Source: CTSoil-075 sp042610375 (GTDB lineage Bacteria; Bacillota; Negativicutes; DSM-13327). Taken from it: a stretch of 64,000 bases of DNA. Location: the NCBI RefSeq assembly GCF_042610375.1, contig NZ_JBGJZL010000007.1, positions 192,329-256,328 of the forward strand, read 5' to 3'. The translations under genes were made by a program, and so were the position numbers. The notes below the pieces were generated by a model that was not told the origin of the DNA, did not search any database, and was given only the letters and a program-made list of their open reading frames with translations. Positions 33,743 through 42,551 of this stretch are shown here, piece by piece (the first letter of the stretch is position 1; every line of letters starts with the position of its first letter).

Positions 33743-34726
33743 ATGAAGTATAAAAGATGGACTTTGTTGATGGCGTTGGTTTTAACGGTAATCTTTGTTA
33801 TGAGTGGTTGCTCGATGCTTGATCAAGCACAAAAAAAACCTGAGCCTGCACCAAATGTCCAGCCGCCAGCGACACAAAAACAGGTCGTTCAAGGCAATGA
33901 ACCTGATATTATGGTGTTTATGCATGAAACGGGTGAAAAGAAAAGCATGAAAATGGAAGACTATATTGCTGGTGTTGTCGCTGGTGAAATGAAAGCTGAT
34001 TGGCCTATCGAGGCATTAGCAGCCCAGGCCATATTAGCCCGAACCTTTACAATTCAGGCAATCGAAGAAAAAGGTGGTGTGCCAGAACGGGGGACTCAAG
34101 CTTCTACTGATATTAAAGAGTTCCAAGCGTATGATGCAAAAGCCGTCAATGATAATGTAAAGAAGGCCATTGATATGACTCGTGGTATGGTTGTTACTTA
34201 TCAAGGAAAACCGATTCATGCTTGGTTTCATGCTTCCGCTGGCGGCATTACAGCTACTGCTAAAGAAGGCCTTGCATTTAAAGATGATGAACCACCTTAC
34301 ATCCAGTCGGTGCAATCTCCTGATGACCTAGCACCTGCTGATGTGCAAAATTGGACAGCTTCTTTTACTAAAAAAGAAGTAATGGATGCGTTGACGAAGA
34401 TAGGGAAAACTGTTCCTAGTATTGAAAGTGTAGAAATTGGTAAAAAAGGGCCATCAGGTCGGGCGACTACAATGATCATCAATAAAAATATTGAAATATC
34501 AGCTCCAGAGCTTAGGGTAGGTCTTGGTAGTACAAAATTAAAGTCTATGCTTCTTGATAAGGTAGAAACGAGTGGTGATGGGATAACTTTTATGGGTAAG
34601 GGTTATGGGCATGGTGTTGGTATGTCTCAGTGGGGAGCTAATAAAATGGCCACGATGGGCAAGAAACCTGAAGATATTATTGGGCACTATTTTAAAAATG
34701 TGACAATCGAAAAACGTTGGAACTAG
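33743..34726 (+). CDS. SpoIID/LytB-domain lipoprotein
   Basis: 327 residues. Lipoprotein signal with lipobox MSGC (Cys ~23), a proline-rich linker (KKPEPAPNVQPPATQ), then a SpoIID/LytB domain: YIAGVVAGEM with the catalytic-type Glu, PIEALAAQAILART, and GKGYGHGVGMSQWGA near the end. Paralogue of the truncated gene at the left edge. The family cleaves peptidoglycan glycan strands. AAGGAGG precedes the ATG. It sits between two germination operons behind a forespore-type promoter, so a role in spore cortex or germ-cell wall handling is likely but unproven; the classical spoIID is a mother-cell gene. Confidence 0.9.
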   Translation: MKYKRWTLLMALVLTVIFVMSGCSMLDQAQKKPEPAPNVQPPATQKQVVQGNEPDIMVFMHETGEKKSMKMEDYIAGVVAGEMKADWPIEALAAQAILARTFTIQAIEEKGGVPERGTQASTDIKEFQAYDAKAVNDNVKKAIDMTRGMVVTYQGKPIHAWFHASAGGITATAKEGLAFKDDEPPYIQSVQSPDDLAPADVQNWTASFTKKEVMDALTKIGKTVPSIESVEIGKKGPSGRATTMIINKNIEISAPELRVGLGSTKLKSMLLDKVETSGDGITFMGKGYGHGVGMSQWGANKMATMGKKPEDIIGHYFKNVTIEKRWN

Positions 34727-34728
34727 CG

Positions 34729-34762
34729 AGAACAGCCGGAATTTATTTCGGCTGTTCTTTTC
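34729..34762 (+). terminator. Terminator after the SpoIID-like lipoprotein
   Basis: AGAACAGCCG / CGGCTGTTCT (34729-34738, 34749-34758) followed by TTTC. Confidence 0.82.
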
Positions 34763-34843
34763 ATATTTGCCAATCCTATTTTTCTTAGTATAAAGGTGTG
34801 ACTAAATGTGGAAAATAATAGTTACCGGAGAGGGGGAATGAGA

Positions 34844-36514
34844 ATGGAGAAAATAAAATGTCATAGAATCATGAAATTGTCTGCTGACAGACCTGAGGCT
34901 TCTTTGGAGCAGGCTAAGGAACAATTGAAGATTTTAAGACGGATGACGATCCAAAGCACTGAAATAAGCGAAGAAATTGGAGAGATCATTGCTCAGCTCT
35001 GTCAAGTTGCAGCCCCTCCTAATGAACCTTTTATTTTTACTTCAGTGCTAGATGAAAATGAAAAATTATTGCGAGTGGTATTTCGTGATTGTGGTGATAT
35101 TGAATTTCGCATATTCTATACCGACAAACGTAGAGCTCTGCTGATTTATCTTGAAGGCATGACTGATACCACCAGTTTAGAAAAGAATATCATTGAAAGA
35201 CTAATGATGCCGACCGATGTAGCCAATGCAAGTGGCCCTACAAATCTTCCAACTGATATGAAGAGTATTTCAGAGCGAATTCTAAATGCTGCGGCCGTCA
35301 CTGTATTAAGTAAAGCGAGCGTTGCGATTGAGGCAATCATGACCGGTAATTCCTTGCTTTTAATCGATGGTATAGCTGAGGGTCTGAGTATTGGCACTGT
35401 TCAGTATGTTAAACGTAACATCGGTGGGGCAGATAATGAGCATGTTTTACGGGGACCCAATGAAGCCTTCAATGAAACGCTAAGTGATAATATTGTGCTC
35501 ATTAGGCGCCGTGCCAGGGATGAGAATGTAAAGGTACGCATTTTGAAAGTCGGTACGCGTACCAATACATCAATCGCTGTTCTATATGTAGCTGATTTAG
35601 TAAAGAGTGGATTAGTAAAGGAGGTCGAGCAGCGCTTGTCCATGATTAAGATCGATAAGATCGTGACATCATCTTCAATTGAAGAATTTTTGGTTGATCA
35701 TCCTTGGACGCCTTTTCCCCAGGCGCAGACGACTGAACGGCCTGATAAAATGTTGGCCGCACTCTATGAGGGGCGGGTCGGTATCCTTGTAGATGGTACG
35801 CCAGCTAGTATGATTGTACCCTGTACCTATAATGTTTTAATGCAAACTACGGATGATTATACAATACAGCCAATCATTTCAAGTTCTATTCGTATGATGA
35901 GAGGGATAGCGGCTTTTATTGCAATTTATTTGCCAGCGATCTATGTGGCTGTTGTGTCATATCATCCTGGTATGCTACCTACATCCATGGCTATTACAGT
36001 GGCTGAACTTAGGGCACGTAGCCCTTTTCCATCGTTCATGGAAGCTGTGATGATGGAAGTTATACTTGAGGTGTTTCAAGAGGCTGTCGTGCGGTTACCA
36101 AAAAAGATTTCTGGGGCTGCCAGCATGATTGGTGCTCTCGTTATTGGTACGACCATCGTGCAGGCTGGAATTATAAATCCCTTATTGGTGGTAGTTATAG
36201 CCACTACAGCCCTTGCTTCTTACTCTATGCCTGCCTATAATTTCAGCATGGCCCTACGTTGGCTCAGGATACCTATATTGATATTGGCTTCTATATTAGG
36301 ACTCTATGGTGTTATCTTGGGGATTTTAATCGTCACAATACATCTTTGCTCCCTACGCAGTTTTGGTGAATCTTATATTGGTGGTATGTGTAATGTGGAG
36401 CTATTTTCAGATTGGAAGGATTATTTAGTAAGATTTCCTGCGAAGTTATTAAAAGAGAGACCTAAAGAATTTGGTGCTCAGGATCAGACAAGGATAGGTG
36501 GTCGTGATGGCTAA
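34844..36514 (+). CDS. GerA-family spore germination receptor subunit A (operon 2)
   Basis: 556 residues from ATG 34844, 8 bases after GAGAGGGGG; the ATG at 34838 is too close and a GTG at 34808 lies before that site. Soluble N-terminal half and C-terminal membrane part beginning ~355. Shows the family block SMAITVAELRARSPFPSFME. Clearly a different paralogue from the operon 1 A subunit. Its end overlaps the start of the B gene. Confidence 0.93.
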   Translation: MEKIKCHRIMKLSADRPEASLEQAKEQLKILRRMTIQSTEISEEIGEIIAQLCQVAAPPNEPFIFTSVLDENEKLLRVVFRDCGDIEFRIFYTDKRRALLIYLEGMTDTTSLEKNIIERLMMPTDVANASGPTNLPTDMKSISERILNAAAVTVLSKASVAIEAIMTGNSLLLIDGIAEGLSIGTVQYVKRNIGGADNEHVLRGPNEAFNETLSDNIVLIRRRARDENVKVRILKVGTRTNTSIAVLYVADLVKSGLVKEVEQRLSMIKIDKIVTSSSIEEFLVDHPWTPFPQAQTTERPDKMLAALYEGRVGILVDGTPASMIVPCTYNVLMQTTDDYTIQPIISSSIRMMRGIAAFIAIYLPAIYVAVVSYHPGMLPTSMAITVAELRARSPFPSFMEAVMMEVILEVFQEAVVRLPKKISGAASMIGALVIGTTIVQAGIINPLLVVVIATTALASYSMPAYNFSMALRWLRIPILILASILGLYGVILGILIVTIHLCSLRSFGESYIGGMCNVELFSDWKDYLVRFPAKLLKERPKEFGAQDQTRIGGRDG

Positions 36515-37628
36515 TTTGGAAGTTAAAACATATATGTCAACTTTGCAACTTGCTATTATTGTGATTACAACCTGTATCGGTGCACAAATTATGCTCGCTC
36601 CTCGTGCTTTGATTGATCAAGTTGGGCAAGGGTCATGGATTAGTATCATCATGGGGGGAGGTATATTTTACATAGCTGTTTGTTTAATGCTCAAGCTAGG
36701 CAAAGGATATCCAGATGAGACATTAGTGGAGTATACACCCCGGCTTTTAGGACGAATGGGTGGTAGTATTGTTATTCTTTGGTTTAATTTATTATTTTTT
36801 TTGCAAATTATTGAAATTTTTAGTGGCGTGGGTAAAATCATTACTTTTCATATGTTCGATCGTACTCCCCCAGAAGTGGTCATACTGGCTTTACTGATGG
36901 TCTGTACTTATTGCGCTTTACAGGATTGGGGAACTATCTTACGGGTGCAACAAATTATGTTTTTTCTTGCATATAGTATGTTGACAATTGTTTGGATGAC
37001 CAGTGTATTGAATTTTCAACCGGAAAATCTTTTGCCCTTGTGGCCAGTTGATATGAAAAAGATAATAAACGGGGCTTTCTCGATTTGGCCCGTGTATAGC
37101 GGTTATGAATGTGTACTGCTTCTTTTGCCACTGGTATATAGACAGGCTAGTTTCGCTCAATTGGCTAAAACGATAGGGGGAGCTTTTGGCTGTTTGACCC
37201 TATTTTTTTTAGTTATTATTATTATTATTATCGGGGTGCTAAGTGTAGACAATGCCAAAAGTGTTCCTTATCCTGCTTTGATTGTTATTCGCAGTGTGGA
37301 ACTGCCTGGTACTTTTATTGAACGTTTGGAAAATTACCTGCTATTGGCTTGGATACCTATTGTATTTGATACTTTGGCGGTCATGATGTTTTTTATGGGG
37401 CAGGTGTGTATGCGTCATTATCATTATGTTGACCATCGACCTTGGCTATTAATGCTAGTACCAATGATATACGTGGGTAGTATACTGTTACTTGATAATC
37501 AACAAATTTATGATCTGGTCAGTAAGCTGACTTTATGGGCAGGTTTAGGTTTTTCCTTCGCAGTCGTTCCTTTGTTATTGATATGTTCTTGGTGGCAAAA
37601 GGGGAAGGGTGTGACAAGTAGTGGATAA
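36507..37628 (+). CDS. GerB-family germination permease-like subunit (operon 2)
   Basis: 373 residues from ATG 36507, overlapping the A gene stop by eight bases; GGTGG is just upstream. Ten membrane helices, endospore germination permease family. A run of ATT codons encodes a poly-isoleucine stretch (VIIIIIIGVLS) in one helix. Ends eight bases inside the C gene. Confidence 0.92.
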   Translation: MANLEVKTYMSTLQLAIIVITTCIGAQIMLAPRALIDQVGQGSWISIIMGGGIFYIAVCLMLKLGKGYPDETLVEYTPRLLGRMGGSIVILWFNLLFFLQIIEIFSGVGKIITFHMFDRTPPEVVILALLMVCTYCALQDWGTILRVQQIMFFLAYSMLTIVWMTSVLNFQPENLLPLWPVDMKKIINGAFSIWPVYSGYECVLLLLPLVYRQASFAQLAKTIGGAFGCLTLFFLVIIIIIIGVLSVDNAKSVPYPALIVIRSVELPGTFIERLENYLLLAWIPIVFDTLAVMMFFMGQVCMRHYHYVDHRPWLLMLVPMIYVGSILLLDNQQIYDLVSKLTLWAGLGFSFAVVPLLLICSWWQKGKGVTSSG

Positions 37629-38823
37629 AAGAAAAGTGATTGGCTGTACGATTCTCATGTGTTTATCCATTTTTACCTCCGGATGCTGGGATCGGCGAGA
37701 ACTGCAAGAAAGAAATTTTGTGCTCGCTGTGGCAATTGATACAGCTGATGCTGGATTTAAACCAGAGCAAGGAGCCGAGGTGAAACGCATAGAAACTTTT
37801 TTGCAACCTCACGGTACTAAACGTTACCGTTTAAGTTTGCAATTATTAAAACCCAGTTCAAGCGGAGATGAAAAAGATAAAGCGAGGACGTATGTCATTT
37901 CTAATACGGGTGAGTCTATGTTTGAAATGGTGCGAGATATGCTAGGACAAAGCAGTAAGTCCTTATGGTTTGAGCATGTACAAGCCATTATTATCAGCGA
38001 AAGTGTATTGAAACAAGCTGGGCTAGGAGAAGTCTTGGATTTTTTCAAAAGGGACTCTGAAATGCGTTCTCGGATTAAAATATATGTTACGTCAGGAGAA
38101 GCCAGAAGATTTCTGGAATATAACCCGCCCTCAAAAGAAGCCGGTGGCCTATATTTAGCTGAAATTATTGGACTGCATGTCCGTAATGTTCATGTGGTGG
38201 GGGCACGTACTGATTTGGGGTTTGTAATTCAGTATTTAGATAATAATGCTGATCTCCTTTTACCACGGATTGAAATGGCTGGTAAGGTGGTAAAGATGGG
38301 GGGAGCAGCACTGTTTAGGAAGGATAAACTGATTGGATATGCTGACGAGTATGCTGTGGCGGGTAGAAAATTTGCGGCCGCTACTGAGAAGTCAGCGATT
38401 GTAACAATTCCGTGTCCAGATCATCCAGATCATCAAGTGATATTTGAGTTGTTTCGTCATGATACAAGACTGCGACCTCATGTTGATGGCGATAATCTTT
38501 ACTTTACTTTGGATATTAACATGTATGGAAACATCGGGGAGATACAGGGTGATATTGGGCAAGATAATATCATGGATACCCTATATATTCATAAACTGGA
38601 AACGGCATTTGCGGAAGAGATTAAACGTAATGTACTATATGCAGAGAATGTTTTTAAAAAACAAATGAGGGTTGATCCTATTAGTTTATTCGGCGGTAAA
38701 TTGCGGGCCTATGAGCCTGAAACTTGGGCAAAGGTAAAAGACCAATGGAATGAAATCTATCCAGATGTTCCCTTGGTTATTTCAGTTAATGTATCGATAC
38801 TGAATATTGGTTCCCATAAGTAG
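37621..38823 (+). CDS. GerC-family germination lipoprotein (operon 2, first copy)
   Basis: 400 residues from GTG 37621. Lipobox TSGC followed by the hallmark WDRRELQERNFVLAVAIDT. Contains an insertion (TFLQPHGTKRYRLSLQLL) after the first strand that it shares with the next gene but not with the operon 1 GerC. Ends in the usual C-terminal domain (WAKVKDQWNEIYPDVPLVIS). Confidence 0.92.
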   Translation: MDKRKVIGCTILMCLSIFTSGCWDRRELQERNFVLAVAIDTADAGFKPEQGAEVKRIETFLQPHGTKRYRLSLQLLKPSSSGDEKDKARTYVISNTGESMFEMVRDMLGQSSKSLWFEHVQAIIISESVLKQAGLGEVLDFFKRDSEMRSRIKIYVTSGEARRFLEYNPPSKEAGGLYLAEIIGLHVRNVHVVGARTDLGFVIQYLDNNADLLLPRIEMAGKVVKMGGAALFRKDKLIGYADEYAVAGRKFAAATEKSAIVTIPCPDHPDHQVIFELFRHDTRLRPHVDGDNLYFTLDINMYGNIGEIQGDIGQDNIMDTLYIHKLETAFAEEIKRNVLYAENVFKKQMRVDPISLFGGKLRAYEPETWAKVKDQWNEIYPDVPLVISVNVSILNIGSHK

Positions 38824-38913
38824 CAGAGCAAGGAGATTATAGAATCTGACATGGACGGTTTACTCACTCACAATACTCAATGTAGCAATGTGGTATAGAG
38901 AGGTGGTGCTAGC

Positions 38914-40143
38914 ATGAGGATTTTCACACTGAGTATATGGTATAAACCGTTATTAGGATGTATTCTTATTGTCACCATTAGTCTATTTAGTAGTGGTTGT
39001 TGGGATCAGCGTGACTTGGAAGATCGTCGTTTAATTTTGGCTATTGCTGTTGATCGAGCTGATGAACAGCTAAGACCTGCTCAAGGCAATGAAGTAGCCC
39101 GGGTTGAAACCTTCGTACAGCCTCATGGTCGTAGACTTTATCGGCTTAGTTTGCAAATTTTAGATATAGTGCCATCGAAAGGGACTATTGCTGGACCACA
39201 GGGACAAATAGGAAGCTATGTTATTTCTAATACTGGTGAAAGCATCTTTGAAATGACGCGAGATATGCTAGGCCAAGTTGATCAGAGTTTATGGTTTGAG
39301 TATGTTCAGACAATCATTATCAGCGAAGATGTTGCCCGACAAGGCGATTTGCGATCTCTTATTGATTTTTTTCGTAGAGATAGGGAAATGCGTCAGCTGA
39401 CGAAAATTTTAATTACTTCTGGCGAGGCTCGCTCCTTATTAGAATATCAGTCACCAGGAGGTGAACCAAGCGGTATATTTATTGCGAACAGTCTGCGTTT
39501 GTATAGAAAAAACGTCCATGTACCAGGTTGGGGCAGTAATATGAGGGATCTTTCCCAATCAATTGATAATAAACGCCGAGTGCTGATGACTCGGATTGAA
39601 TTAGTAGATAATGTAGTAAAGCTAGGTGGTATGGCACTTTTTAAAGAAGGTAAGTTTATTGGATATGTCGATGAATATGCAACGAAAGGGGGACAATTTC
39701 TTAGCGGTCTAGAAAAATCAGCAATTATCACTGCTGAGTGTCCAGAACATCCTGGCAAAATACTGGCGTTTGAACTTTTTCATCATGATACAAAACTAAC
39801 CCCTCATTTAGATGGAGAAAATATTTATTACACTCTGGACATTGCAATGAGTGGTAATCTTGGTGAAACACAGTGCGGCAGGGAGCATCATATGATCGAT
39901 AATGAGGAAGTTCATAAAATTGAAGAGTTAGTAGCAGAGGAAGTAAAACGTAATGTATTATATACCTTCCATACGTATCAAAGTTTAAAAGTAGATGGGA
40001 GTAATTTTAACGAAAAATTAAAGGCTCATGAACCCTTAATGTGGGAAAAGGTAAAAGATCGTTGGGATGATGAAATTTTTCCTCATATCTCTTTACTCGT
40101 GTCAGTCAATGTAGTGATTGACAATATTGGGGAACATAAGTAG
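38914..40143 (+). CDS. GerC-family germination lipoprotein (operon 2, second copy)
   Basis: 409 residues; AGAGGTGG precedes the ATG. Lipobox SSGC then WDQRDLEDRRLILAIAVDR. Clearly a tandem duplicate of the previous gene: shared blocks QPHGRRLYRLSLQ, YVISNTGES.FEM.RDMLGQ and EEVKRNVLYT. A 90-bp spacer separates the two, unlike the overlapping arrangement of the other genes, so it may have its own expression level. Ends 15 bases before a convergent gene. Confidence 0.92.
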   Translation: MRIFTLSIWYKPLLGCILIVTISLFSSGCWDQRDLEDRRLILAIAVDRADEQLRPAQGNEVARVETFVQPHGRRLYRLSLQILDIVPSKGTIAGPQGQIGSYVISNTGESIFEMTRDMLGQVDQSLWFEYVQTIIISEDVARQGDLRSLIDFFRRDREMRQLTKILITSGEARSLLEYQSPGGEPSGIFIANSLRLYRKNVHVPGWGSNMRDLSQSIDNKRRVLMTRIELVDNVVKLGGMALFKEGKFIGYVDEYATKGGQFLSGLEKSAIITAECPEHPGKILAFELFHHDTKLTPHLDGENIYYTLDIAMSGNLGETQCGREHHMIDNEEVHKIEELVAEEVKRNVLYTFHTYQSLKVDGSNFNEKLKAHEPLMWEKVKDRWDDEIFPHISLLVSVNVVIDNIGEHK

Positions 40144-40157
40144 GAGATCTGGATTTG

Positions 40158-40401
40158 TTAAGACATAATAAAACTGAACAACCACAATATTACAAAGACT
40201 ATCGTATAGCCTAAGGCGGTTTTCCGAGCCATATTGGCCTCGCGTTCACGGGCATTGTGTTTATCTAAGATAGCCGCTAACTTCCAGGTTGCTCCCGCTG
40301 TGATTAAAAACACCAATAAAACCCATATTGTGGTTTTATGCACAATCTGAAAAGAAATTTTTTGCCAAAGAGAGTACAGAAAAATTTGATCAATGATCAT
40401 G
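40158..40401 (-). CDS. Small two-helix membrane protein, unknown
   Basis: 80 residues on the minus strand. I chose the ATG at 40401 because AAAGGAG lies 6-7 bases upstream on that strand; a longer frame from 40445 lacks a site. Two membrane helices (~22-42 and ~60-79) flank a charged helix (ILDKHNAREREANMARKT). It converges on the germination operon and is divergent from yabP. I do not recognise the family. Its place beside yabP and ger genes suggests a spore-related role, but nothing in the sequence proves it. Confidence 0.65.
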
Positions 40402-40518
40402 AAATACTCCTTTATAATAGGTCTTTCTTTTGAGTATACCCACATTATTGCAATTGTACTATTTTCCTACCACGAGACATATACATACATTGAATAGTAA
40501 ATATGAGGAGGAATGGTT

Positions 40519-40800
40519 ATGGCAATTGATGATAAAACACCAGCATGGCGGCATCAAGTAACTTTATTTGATCGTGAGGAAATGACGATTGATGGTGTAC
40601 TGAGTCTAGGAAGTTATGATGAAAAAGAAATAGTAATGGAAACTGAGCAAGGGATGTTAATTGTCAAAGGTGAAGGACTTAATATTAAACAATTAAATTT
40701 AGATAAAAGTAATGTCATTGTTGACGGTTTGGTCAAAAGTATTAGTTATGATGATGTTGTTCATGCTAAAAAAGGTTTGTTAGAGAGATTCTTAAAATAA
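40519..40800 (+). CDS. yabP: Sporulation protein YabP
   Basis: 93 residues from ATG 40519, 7 bases after GAGGAGG; the ATG at 40513 is too close. YabP/YqfC family: VTLFDREEMTIDGVLSLGSY and MLIVKGEGLNIKQLNLD are typical. Mother-cell gene needed for efficient sporulation in B. subtilis, in an operon with yabQ. A CATACATT sequence at 40484-40491 resembles a sigma-E -10, without a convincing -35. Confidence 0.93.
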   Translation: MAIDDKTPAWRHQVTLFDREEMTIDGVLSLGSYDEKEIVMETEQGMLIVKGEGLNIKQLNLDKSNVIVDGLVKSISYDDVVHAKKGLLERFLK

Positions 40801-40821
40801 CCACCTGAAAGGGGTGCTGTT

Positions 40822-41559
40822 TTGGGAAAACGGTTGCTGATAGTTTGGTATGCTATACTGATTTTGTCAGTAGTCGAATTAGTTGCCTATGGAGTCACTG
40901 GATATGTACCTCATGGCTATCGCACCGTACTATGGGATCGATTTAATGAAAATAGTCATATTCACCATGACGTTGATAAAAAAGTCCCCTATGCCGAGAG
41001 TATCAATCGTTATGCTCATCAGGCGGGTATAAATCCCCAGGTCATTGTGAGTGTCATTCAAGCGGAAAGTTCTTTTCAGCCCCGCGCACTATCAGCGGCC
41101 GGGGCTTATGGATTGATGCAGATTATGCCTGATACTTGGCGGCAGGTGAATAAGGACATCAAAGTTTGTATTTCGAGACATCAGGGTGAATGTAGTCATG
41201 AATGTTATTATAATGCAGATCTTAATATTCAAATTGGGACGCATTATCTTGCTGGGCTGCTAGAGAAATACCAAGGGAATATGATTTTTGCCTTAGCTGC
41301 CTATAATGCTGGTCCAGGGGCTGTAGACTATTATGGCGGTGTACCACCCTATGCCGAAACCATCAAATATACAGAAACGGTAGCTCAAAATTATTATGAA
41401 ATCAGAAATGAAAAAACACCTTATTCAAGCTTTTTAATCATAAAAACCTGGGAAATGGCACATCGATGGATTGGTTGGTGTTTCGTCATTACAGTGTTAG
41501 TCATGGTATGGGTAGTATGGCGATTGGTAAAACTTCGATCGTCATGGTACTGGAGGTGA
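40822..41559 (+). CDS. Lytic transglycosylase (SLT domain) inserted between yabP and yabQ
   Basis: 245 residues from TTG 40822 after GAAAGGGGTG. N-terminal membrane segment (~5-28), SLT-type lysozyme-like domain (~55-195) with catalytic Glu in SVIQAESSFQPRA, GLMQIMPDTW and ALAAYNAGPGAV, and an extra C-terminal membrane helix (~218-238). Such enzymes cleave glycan strands to anhydro ends. In B. subtilis yabP is followed directly by yabQ, so this gene is an addition to the operon and probably acts in spore-wall assembly. Two membrane anchors are unusual for the family. Confidence 0.9.
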   Translation: MGKRLLIVWYAILILSVVELVAYGVTGYVPHGYRTVLWDRFNENSHIHHDVDKKVPYAESINRYAHQAGINPQVIVSVIQAESSFQPRALSAAGAYGLMQIMPDTWRQVNKDIKVCISRHQGECSHECYYNADLNIQIGTHYLAGLLEKYQGNMIFALAAYNAGPGAVDYYGGVPPYAETIKYTETVAQNYYEIRNEKTPYSSFLIIKTWEMAHRWIGWCFVITVLVMVWVVWRLVKLRSSWYWR

Positions 41560-41563
41560 GGCA

Positions 41564-42031
41564 ATGGAAATTAACAGTCAAGTACTAACTTTTGTAATGA
41601 CAATACTGACGGGTATACTGCTGGGAGGATTATTTGATTGTTATCGAGTGTTACGCCGTACGTTTGAGCCAAGAGTATTTATGACTTGGTTTACGGATTT
41701 ATTGTATTGGCTAGTCGCCACTGCTGTTATGTTTATTTCTTTAGTACTTAGTAATTGGGGTGAACTTAGATTTTATGTATTTATGGGTGTACTGAGTGGT
41801 TTAGGACTATATTATCATTGGCTCAGTTTATATGTTATCCGCTTGCTTCTATGGGGAATTGAGTTTCTTATAAAAATACTGCAGTTAATGAAAAAAATTG
41901 TTATTGGTGTTTTGATAAGGCCAGGTCTGTATTTTATAAGAATAGCAGTTTGGCCTTTTATATTTACTTACAAAAAAATTGAACATTGGTGTCATGCGCA
42001 CTGGTTTAAACCTCCTGATGAAAAAATATAA
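41564..42031 (+). CDS. yabQ: Spore cortex biosynthesis protein YabQ
   Basis: 155 residues, four to five hydrophobic segments; N-terminus EINSQVLTFVMTILTGILLGGLFDCYRVLRR is typical of YabQ. In B. subtilis it is needed for cortex formation and lies in the forespore outer membrane. Starts four bases after the preceding gene with GGAGGTGAGG upstream. Operon with yabP and the transglycosylase. Confidence 0.92.
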   Translation: MEINSQVLTFVMTILTGILLGGLFDCYRVLRRTFEPRVFMTWFTDLLYWLVATAVMFISLVLSNWGELRFYVFMGVLSGLGLYYHWLSLYVIRLLLWGIEFLIKILQLMKKIVIGVLIRPGLYFIRIAVWPFIFTYKKIEHWCHAHWFKPPDEKI

Positions 42032-42174
42032 CCTTATTATTGATATAAGGGTATTTTAGAGAATAAACGCTCAAGTATTTTTTTCTAAAAAGAGGAATTG
42101 GTGTATGATTGGCGAATAAAAATTTAAATAGAGAAATCTTTTATATTTAATATAGAGTTATGGTGGTGGGGTTA

Positions 42175-42462
42175 ATGCAAATTCTTCGGAAGTATCGAGT
42201 AAAGTGGTTTCGAATCATCACATTTATTTTAAGTGCTTATTTTATTTATGTATGTATTGGCCAACAGACTCAGCTGAATGCAATTAGTAATGAAGCTGAC
42301 TCCGTTCATGCGCAACTTACTCAAATTCAGCAACTTAATGTTGCATTGAAGGAAGAACGCAATGCCTTAAATGATCGCCGGTATGTAGAAAAAATAGCTC
42401 GTGAAGAATTAGGTTTGGTAAAACCTGGTGAAATTCCTTATATTATGGCCGATAAAAAATAA
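42175..42462 (+). CDS. divIC: Septum formation initiator DivIC/FtsB-family
   Basis: 95 residues from ATG 42175 (GGTGGGG just upstream); an in-frame ATG at 42160 lies before that site. One membrane helix (~10-30), a coiled coil (~35-70, AISNEADSVHAQLTQIQQ), then the conserved YVEKIAREELGLVKPGE. Part of the divisome with FtsL and DivIB. Same position as B. subtilis divIC, before yabR. Confidence 0.92.
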   Translation: MQILRKYRVKWFRIITFILSAYFIYVCIGQQTQLNAISNEADSVHAQLTQIQQLNVALKEERNALNDRRYVEKIAREELGLVKPGEIPYIMADKK

Positions 42463-42478
42463 TTTGTGGCGTCTTTCC

Positions 42479-42508
42479 TTGACACCTTTTCAGTGTCAAG
42501 GGTATAAT
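42479..42508 (+). promoter_or_regulatory. Strong sigma-A promoter of yabR with overlapping dyad
   Basis: TTGACA (42479-42484), 18-bp spacer, TATAAT (42503-42508). An inverted repeat CTTGACAC / GTGTCAAG (42478-42485, 42493-42500) covers the -35 and spacer and could be an operator, or the hairpin terminator of divIC. Confidence 0.75.
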
Positions 42509-42551
42509 ATGGTTGAAAAACGTAGTTTTTTAAGGGGGAAGTTTGATTAGT

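Noticed and set aside
40484..40491. Sigma-E promoter of yabP
   Set aside because: CATACATT fits the -10 but no acceptable -35 lies 13-15 bp upstream.
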